This document shows positions 55,087 to 59,258 of a stretch of 59,258 bases of DNA, piece after piece. The position numbers were made by a program, and so were the translations under genes. Numbering within the stretch: position 1 is the stretch's first letter; the number at the start of each line of letters is the position of its first letter. The DNA is from Phytomonas francai (lineage: Eukaryota; Euglenozoa; Kinetoplastea; Trypanosomatida; Trypanosomatidae), in the NCBI GenBank assembly GCA_001766655.1, contig MJCC01000016.1:138556-197813 (forward strand), read 5' to 3'. The notes under the pieces were generated by a model. The model was given only the letters and a program-made list of their open reading frames with translations. It had not been told where the DNA came from and did no database searches.

Positions 55087-55632
55087 CTAGTGCATACGAT
55101 GAAGACGGGCGGAGGGAAGGGAATTTAGCAGCTCCTCCACGGCCTCGAGGGCCGCTCTGTTTTCCACCGCCACCGTCGTCTTTGAAGACGCCGCCGCGCG
55201 GGGCTCCATGTGCGCCGCGCTTCGCGCCAAATCCGAGGACGGGGCGGCGCCGCGCGCGCATCGGCAGGTCGTTTCCGGCCCGCGAGCCTCCCCAGACTCC
55301 GGAAAAGGGGGGCTCGAAGGCGGGATCGCCGCCGTCCGCGCTTCTGCGGGGCGAATTTCGGCGGGGAGGCCGAGAAAAGGGAGGGTTCGCGGGGCCTCGG
55401 AGGGGTCCGCCCGGCGGGTCTCCTCGGATACCGCAAAAAAAGACCCTCGGGGGGGGCTTTCCGCGAGGACGCGCAGGTCTTCTCCGCCGCGTGGATTTTC
55501 TTCTCGCGCGGGCGGCCGGGGCGGGTCGTTTGGGTCGGAGGGGGGGGGCATCCCAGAGATCGGGTCAACGGCGCTGGATTTGGCGGAGACGGGCTGCGGA
55601 ACCTCGTTTACGGGGTTGGTAAGTCGCTGCAT
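55087..55632 (-). CDS. Hypothetical GC-rich disordered protein, 181 aa
   Basis: ATG at 55632, TAG stop. Rich in Pro, Ala, Ser, Glu and Arg and likely disordered, with a C-terminal helix (NRAALEAVEELLNSLPSARL) that looks natural. It lies in a strongly GC-rich island. An overlapping plus-strand frame of similar length exists; the minus choice rests on strand agreement with neighbours and the amphipathic C-terminus. A repeat about 310 bp upstream is shared with the 5' flank of the secreted-protein gene at 57.5 kb. No family recognised. Confidence 0.45.
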   Translation of the reverse strand: MQRLTNPVNEVPQPVSAKSSAVDPISGMPPPSDPNDPPRPPAREENPRGGEDLRVLAESPPRGSFFAVSEETRRADPSEAPRTLPFLGLPAEIRPAEARTAAIPPSSPPFPESGEARGPETTCRCARGAAPSSDLARSAAHMEPRAAASSKTTVAVENRAALEAVEELLNSLPSARLHRMH

Positions 55633-55940
55633 TTTAGAAAGTCCCCTTTTGTTCGGACAAAGGAAACGTAGAGTGATCTTTTACGCTCAGCTGGGTGCCG
55701 GGCTTTCGAAATTAGAAGTGAGGATCGCTTCAACAGTTTCTTTTTTCACCCCCCAATATGGTCCTTGCGTTGCTATAAATGCAATTCAACACGTAAAAGG
55801 TCTTTGATGCTTCCACCCTTTCACACTATATATAGTGGAGGGGCTTGAGCACGGCTTTGCGAGTTTTTATCAAAAAATTAGACTTTATTAATATTTTTTC
55901 ATAATCGCACCACTTTTAGCATTAAAAAAAAAAAAGAAAA

Positions 55941-56010
55941 ACAAAAGCAGAAACAGTGCACCAACAGACGCAATGAGCGTGACTAGATTGAGAGGGTTTT
56001 ATCCAATGGG
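55941..56010. repeat. Upstream-flank duplication, copy 1
   Basis: ACCAACAGACGCAATGAGCG followed by TGACTAGATTGAGAGGG is shared, with few changes, with the copy at 57706-57768. Both copies are preceded on the plus strand by an A-rich tract and followed by divergent AT-rich DNA, and both lie upstream of minus-strand genes. It could mark a former duplication of a gene and its 5' region, or a shared 5' regulatory/acceptor element. Confidence 0.7.
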
Positions 56011-56133
56011 AGACTAGTTTCAACACAATTTTTAGACAATCAAAATCGGAAGACATCCATTTCGTGTGTGTGGTGCAGAAAGAATTTTTATATCAAATTG
56101 GGAAATAAAAAGACTAATTGCATACACGCAGAT

Positions 56134-56175
<42 letters not shown>

Positions 56176-56490
56176 TATATATAAGGGGGAAAAGGAAAAA
56201 AGATGCAAATATTTTCGGTTACAATTAATTACTTATCCAGTCAACGGAATATTGAATAATTATAATTTTAAAAATGTAAAAACAATGTATTACAGGATGG
56301 TATACACGCACTTGGATATAGGACGTGTATCCAGCGTGCAAAAGAACAAGAAAGTTAGCTTTTATAGTATTTAGGCACCCCACCTTCTGACCTCGGGCTT
56401 TGAAAAGTGGCGGGACATGAGTAAAACACACACGCGTGGGTGTGTGCAAAACACTGAAGAGTAATTTAGTCCCGGACTCGATGTCCGGGA
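56011..56490. other. Spacer with long (TA)n tract
   Basis: Holds (TA)n at about 56138-56182 and an imperfect CCCGGACTCGATGTCCGGGA inverted repeat (56471-56490) directly after the stop of the secreted-protein pseudogene. No gene. Confidence 0.5.
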
Positions 56491-57553
56491 CTATTCATTA
56501 GGCCCGAAATAGGAATAGTGGTCCTTATTGAACATTGCATAACCGTTCAAAGCTTCGAGGTTGGTGTCTGAATTACTCATGAGCTCCACGGTGTCGCATC
56601 CCATGAAACGACCAAGGCCGGACAAGGGGTCAGAGATACTTATGGGAGGCAAGCCCGGGCTGCATTTGCGACCCGCCGCGGTCGGGCTGTCCACGCAGGG
56701 CCCGTACGCGTCGGAGACCCCCGACGCGAGGCTGGCCGAACCTATCGAGGGGCGTAGGGGCCCGTTTATGAGTTCCCAGGCCATGATGCCACCTCTCGTA
56801 TGGGCTTCTCTCGAGTCAAGAGGCATGATCCACTGGGGGGGGGGGGGGGGCTGCGAGGTCCACCGCGCAGAGCGTGGCCAGGGCACCCGCGAGAAAGCCC
56901 CCCGGAACGCGCAAGCTCTAGTCCGAGTGCGCACGCCGTAGACGGGGGACATCCCCCTCACGATATTCCTGCGTAGATACTACTAGGCAATAGAGGTGCT
57001 GGCATGCACTTTGCGGTTCGAACCACAGGCCTCGCTAGGAGATGGGAGTTTATCGTGCAAAAGGTCCTCGATCACGCCCAGTAGAGTGAAATTGGGGTGG
57101 AGCGGGAGAAGGATGCGCTTGTCGTTGTGTTGGGCCCCGGTGTAAGCACAGCACGTCATCAAAGTCGTCCCTCCGTACTCGATTCAGCTCGAAGGAGGGA
57201 AAGACATTGCAGGCATGACCATGCTTGCATTTCTTGAGCTCCTCGATACTACAGTGGGCCGTCTTGGAGTAGCGAAGGGCCTTCAAGGACAAATTCTGGT
57301 CCTAATTTAGAATCGTGGGCTTAGGAACGTCAGGTGAGCCATCCGAGGAGTCCTCGGGGTAGCTCTGGGAGGAGTCTCCGGGGAGAACCTGTGAGGGGCT
57401 TTCAAAGAAGGGAGCCGTTCTCCGATCAAGAAGACCCTCACCCTCGATCGGCAAGTGCTGGCCGGCGACAGCACAATGCGTGGGGCGGCCAGCGAGCGTG
57501 CACAGCAGGATTAGCGCGAGCAGGAGGGCTGTGGTCGGACGCATCTCGACCAT
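56491..57553 (-). pseudogene. Secreted/surface protein gene interrupted by TAG codons
   Basis: ATG at 57553 opens a signal peptide (MVEMRPTTALLLALILLCTL, cleavage likely near THCA), followed by an acidic Ser-rich segment. An in-frame TAG stands at 57302-57304. The frame continues without change as SLKALRYSKTAHCSIEELKK and KHGHACNVFPSFELNRVRRD. After a one-base shift near 57150 the reading is TGAQHNDKRILLPLHPNFTL, then two consecutive TAG codons at 56980-56985, then YLRRNIVRGMSPVYGV. A 16-base G run (56835-56850 on the plus strand) may hide another shift. The C-terminal part (GGIMAWELINGPLRPSIGSA, MGCDTVELMSNSDTNLEALN) ends at TAG 56491-56493. Multiple Cys and a signal peptide suggest a secreted or surface protein. 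I do not recognise a family. Confidence 0.55.
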
Positions 57554-57705
57554 TTTCGAGACGCTGACCAGCGAAAAGTTAATGATAAAAGCGTACAAGT
57601 CTGTATGGGGCGAGATTCGTGGCTTGAGTAGTTTCGTGTGGATAGTGTTTGCAAATAGTAGGGAAATTGCTAGGAAGAGGTATGAGGCGGGGAAGGAAAT
57701 ATAAA

Positions 57706-57768
57706 GAAAAACAGTGTACCAACAGACGCAATGTGCGTGACTAGATTGAGAGGGTGTAATCCAACGTC
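57706..57768. repeat. Upstream-flank duplication, copy 2
   Basis: ACCAACAGACGCAATGTGCG followed by TGACTAGATTGAGAGGG, the partner of 55941-56010. It lies about 150 bp upstream of the ATG of the secreted-protein gene. On the coding strand it is followed by a pyrimidine-rich stretch (TTTTTCTTTATATTTCCTTCC), which is a plausible trans-splice acceptor region. Confidence 0.7.
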
Positions 57769-57823
57769 GTATTAATTTGTCTAAATATTTATCTAAGTGG
57801 TACTTTTCCTTTTTACACAGCAA

Positions 57824-58319
57824 ATACGTATCTATTCTTTTTTTAATATAAAATCTGTTATCATTTTCGTATTTGTCTTTCTTAGTATTTTTGTTTTTTT
57901 CCCCTTATAGCTTTTCTTTCTGTGGTTACTGGTGTGCTGAATTACGAGTATCATTCTGAATTCAATTTATGTTCTAGTAAGGTGGAATTTTGTTTATAGA
58001 TAACGCACCATCTATTAACTTAAAAAGGGGCATTGTGCATCTTTAGTTTCATCAAACGGCTTTATATACCCATCCTCCCAAAATCGAGCAGCGTGATATC
58101 CTCGAGCAATTATCAAAAGTTTAGTAGGCAAGCTATTTACGGGTTTTTGTTTCGGAAAGACCAAGATACTCCAAAGTAAAAGAAACGCTATGAATTAATT
58201 GGATCCCTAGCAATATACAGAGTTATTTTGACATGTTTAGTTTATATTTCAGAATGGTATGCGTGATAAGGGGATATAGGAGATAAAACGATAAAAAATC
58301 GACTTCACTTGTTCCCTAT
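57824..58319. other. AT-rich spacer
   Basis: No gene seen between the duplicated flank and the polo kinase 3' end. Confidence 0.5.
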
Positions 58320-59258
58320 CTAGAGGCAATGCTCCTTAATCAACTGGTGGAGAATGGCTTTGGTGTAATGTAAACGAGACGCTGCTTCTTTCGACTCGGT
58401 TGCTACCCTTGACAAGGCCAGTGTTCGGCGACTACCGGAAGGATTAGTGTAAGTGACGACCCTCCATTCCGAGTTCAGGATAATTTCTGCCCCATCATTA
58501 AAGCACACCTGAACGGTTTTGTTTGAAAGTCGGAAGACAAGGGCCTCACCCGTGCGAAGCCAACGCTTGACGTAGACAAAGTCCTCCATCGCATACGGGT
58601 CGGAATGATGAGGGAAATCTGGGTTCGAATACTGAGAGCAACGCACGACTTTAACTTTTTCATTCCCACCACTATGTGGGCGACTAAGGTACGATGTGAA
58701 GTATTTGAATAGCGTGATTTTTTTCTCAAGCGCACTTGGGTAGTTCGAGATGTGGAATGTCTCGAGCTCGTCTTTGGCGTAAAGGGTGTTTTCACCGTGG
58801 TGCGGGGGAACCTCGACGCGAACCCGCGCGTAGTACGCGACCCGCCCCTGTGCCGGATCCCAGACCATCTTGGTGGAGTCGTTGAAGTACACGCCCGCCT
58901 GCCCGTTGCTCAGCCGGTAGCAGACGCCGTACTTCGCGGAGAAGTCCGCGCACGCGACGACCCACACCCGCGGCGCGGGGAGGGCCTCCTCTTCTCTCCT
59001 GTCCCCCTCTCCTTTCTTGTCCCACCCTTCTCTCTTATCCCCCTCCCCTTTCTTATCCCATCCTTCTCTCCTGTCCCCCTCTCCTTTCTTGTCCCACCCT
59101 TCTCTCCTGTCCCCCTCTCCTTTCTTATCCCATCCTTCTCTCCTGTCCCCCTCTCCTTTCTTATCCCCCCCTTCGTGGGTGCTGGCGGCCCGCTTAGGCC
59201 CCCCCCCGCGCCCCCCCCCTGGCCGGTTCGCGTCGAGGGCGGCGAAGAGGCCGCGCGG
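58320..59258 (-). CDS. Polo-like kinase, C-terminal polo-box part (5' end beyond window)
   Basis: The frame is open to the right window edge, so the kinase domain lies outside. Polo box 1 reads VVACADFSAKYGVCYRLSNG and GVYFNDSTKMVW. Polo box 2 reads VYVKRWLRTGEALVFRLSNK and VCFNDGAEIILNSEW, ending SRLHYTKAILHQLIKEHCL. The polo-box domain binds phosphopeptides and targets the kinase, which in kinetoplastids controls basal body/flagellum inheritance and cytokinesis. The linker upstream has five in-frame 12-residue repeats (consensus GWDKKGEGDRRE, DNA about 58989-59169), preceded by a Gly-rich segment. The GC content rises towards the linker. Stop TAG, with a TGA four codons later. Confidence 0.85.
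   Translation of the reverse strand, partial: PRGLFAALDANRPGGGRGGGPKRAASTHEGGDKKGEGDRREGWDKKGEGDRREGWDKKGEGDRREGWDKKGEGDKREGWDKKGEGDRREEEALPAPRVWVVACADFSAKYGVCYRLSNGQAGVYFNDSTKMVWDPAQGRVAYYARVRVEVPPHHGENTLYAKDELETFHISNYPSALEKKITLFKYFTSYLSRPHSGGNEKVKVVRCSQYSNPDFPHHSDPYAMEDFVYVKRWLRTGEALVFRLSNKTVQVCFNDGAEIILNSEWRVVTYTNPSGSRRTLALSRVATESKEAASRLHYTKAILHQLIKEHCL
58989..59169. repeat. 36-bp minisatellite inside the polo kinase linker
   Basis: Five tandem units of 36 bases, plus-strand core CCTTCTCTCCTGTCCCCCTC followed by TCCTTTCTTATCCCAT. Units differ by a few transitions (GTCCCA versus ATCCCA). The period is a multiple of three, and every unit is in frame with the polo-box region. The strand is strongly pyrimidine-only on the plus strand, so it could also form a triplex or unusual DNA structure. 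Confidence 0.9.

Noticed and set aside
55208..55807. 199-codon plus-strand frame overlapping the GC-rich 55-kb gene
   Set aside because: Low-complexity Arg/Gly-rich product typical of antisense GC-rich DNA; strand disagrees with neighbours. Kept as an alternative only.
56995..57040. tRNA T-arm-like GGTTCGAACC
   Set aside because: It lies within a readable protein frame, the stem does not pair over five bases, and no D-arm or acceptor stem could be built.

Overview
The window reads as a eukaryotic nuclear scaffold, most probably from a kinetoplastid (Euglenozoa). All confidently intact genes (NBP35, HDAC, pseudophosphatase, ABCE1, SLC35F-like carrier, EF-hand protein, HAD phosphatase, symplekin, polyQ protein, MAK11-like WD protein, CDF zinc transporter, polo kinase) are single open frames on the minus strand. 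Several have a pyrimidine tract ending in AG just upstream of the ATG (for example before the EF-hand, CDF and pseudophosphatase genes), as expected for spliced-leader acceptor sites in a polycistronic unit. I cannot name the species.

Layout: 0.9-5.3 kb holds two decayed genes, DNA polymerase eta and phosphoglucomutase. 6.9-19.9 kb holds AT-rich intact genes on the minus strand, plus one short plus-strand frame (11.9-12.1 kb) with an MGCSS acylation-type N-terminus. 20-33 kb has almost no intact gene. It contains protein-like debris, mostly on the plus strand, a segment of skewed A+C composition, a roughly 137 bp repeat, a run of N and a one-N scaffold join. 33-59 kb holds GC-richer minus-strand genes: an M1 metallopeptidase-like gene with a frameshift in a homopolymer, PEMT, HAD phosphatase, symplekin, polyQ protein, MAK11-like, CDF transporter, a broken secreted-protein gene, and the 3' part of a polo-like kinase running off the right edge.

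Functional links are limited. NBP35 and ABCE1 belong to the cytosolic Fe-S assembly/client axis. Symplekin serves mRNA 3'-end processing, MAK11-like serves 60S biogenesis and polo serves division. Neighbourhood should not be read as an operon of related function.

Points most worth a second look: in-frame TAG codons interrupt several otherwise readable frames (PEMT, PGM, pol eta, the MGCSS frame, the secreted-protein gene), while intact genes use TAG as a terminator. A two-module dispersed repeat has one module inverted between its two copies. The polo kinase linker carries a five-unit 36 bp in-frame minisatellite. A dual-specificity phosphatase-like protein lacks the catalytic Cys. A small membrane-protein gene may contain a 54 nt intron. 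Composition and gene integrity change around the gapped 20-33 kb zone, which could mark a strand-switch region or a scaffold misjoin.
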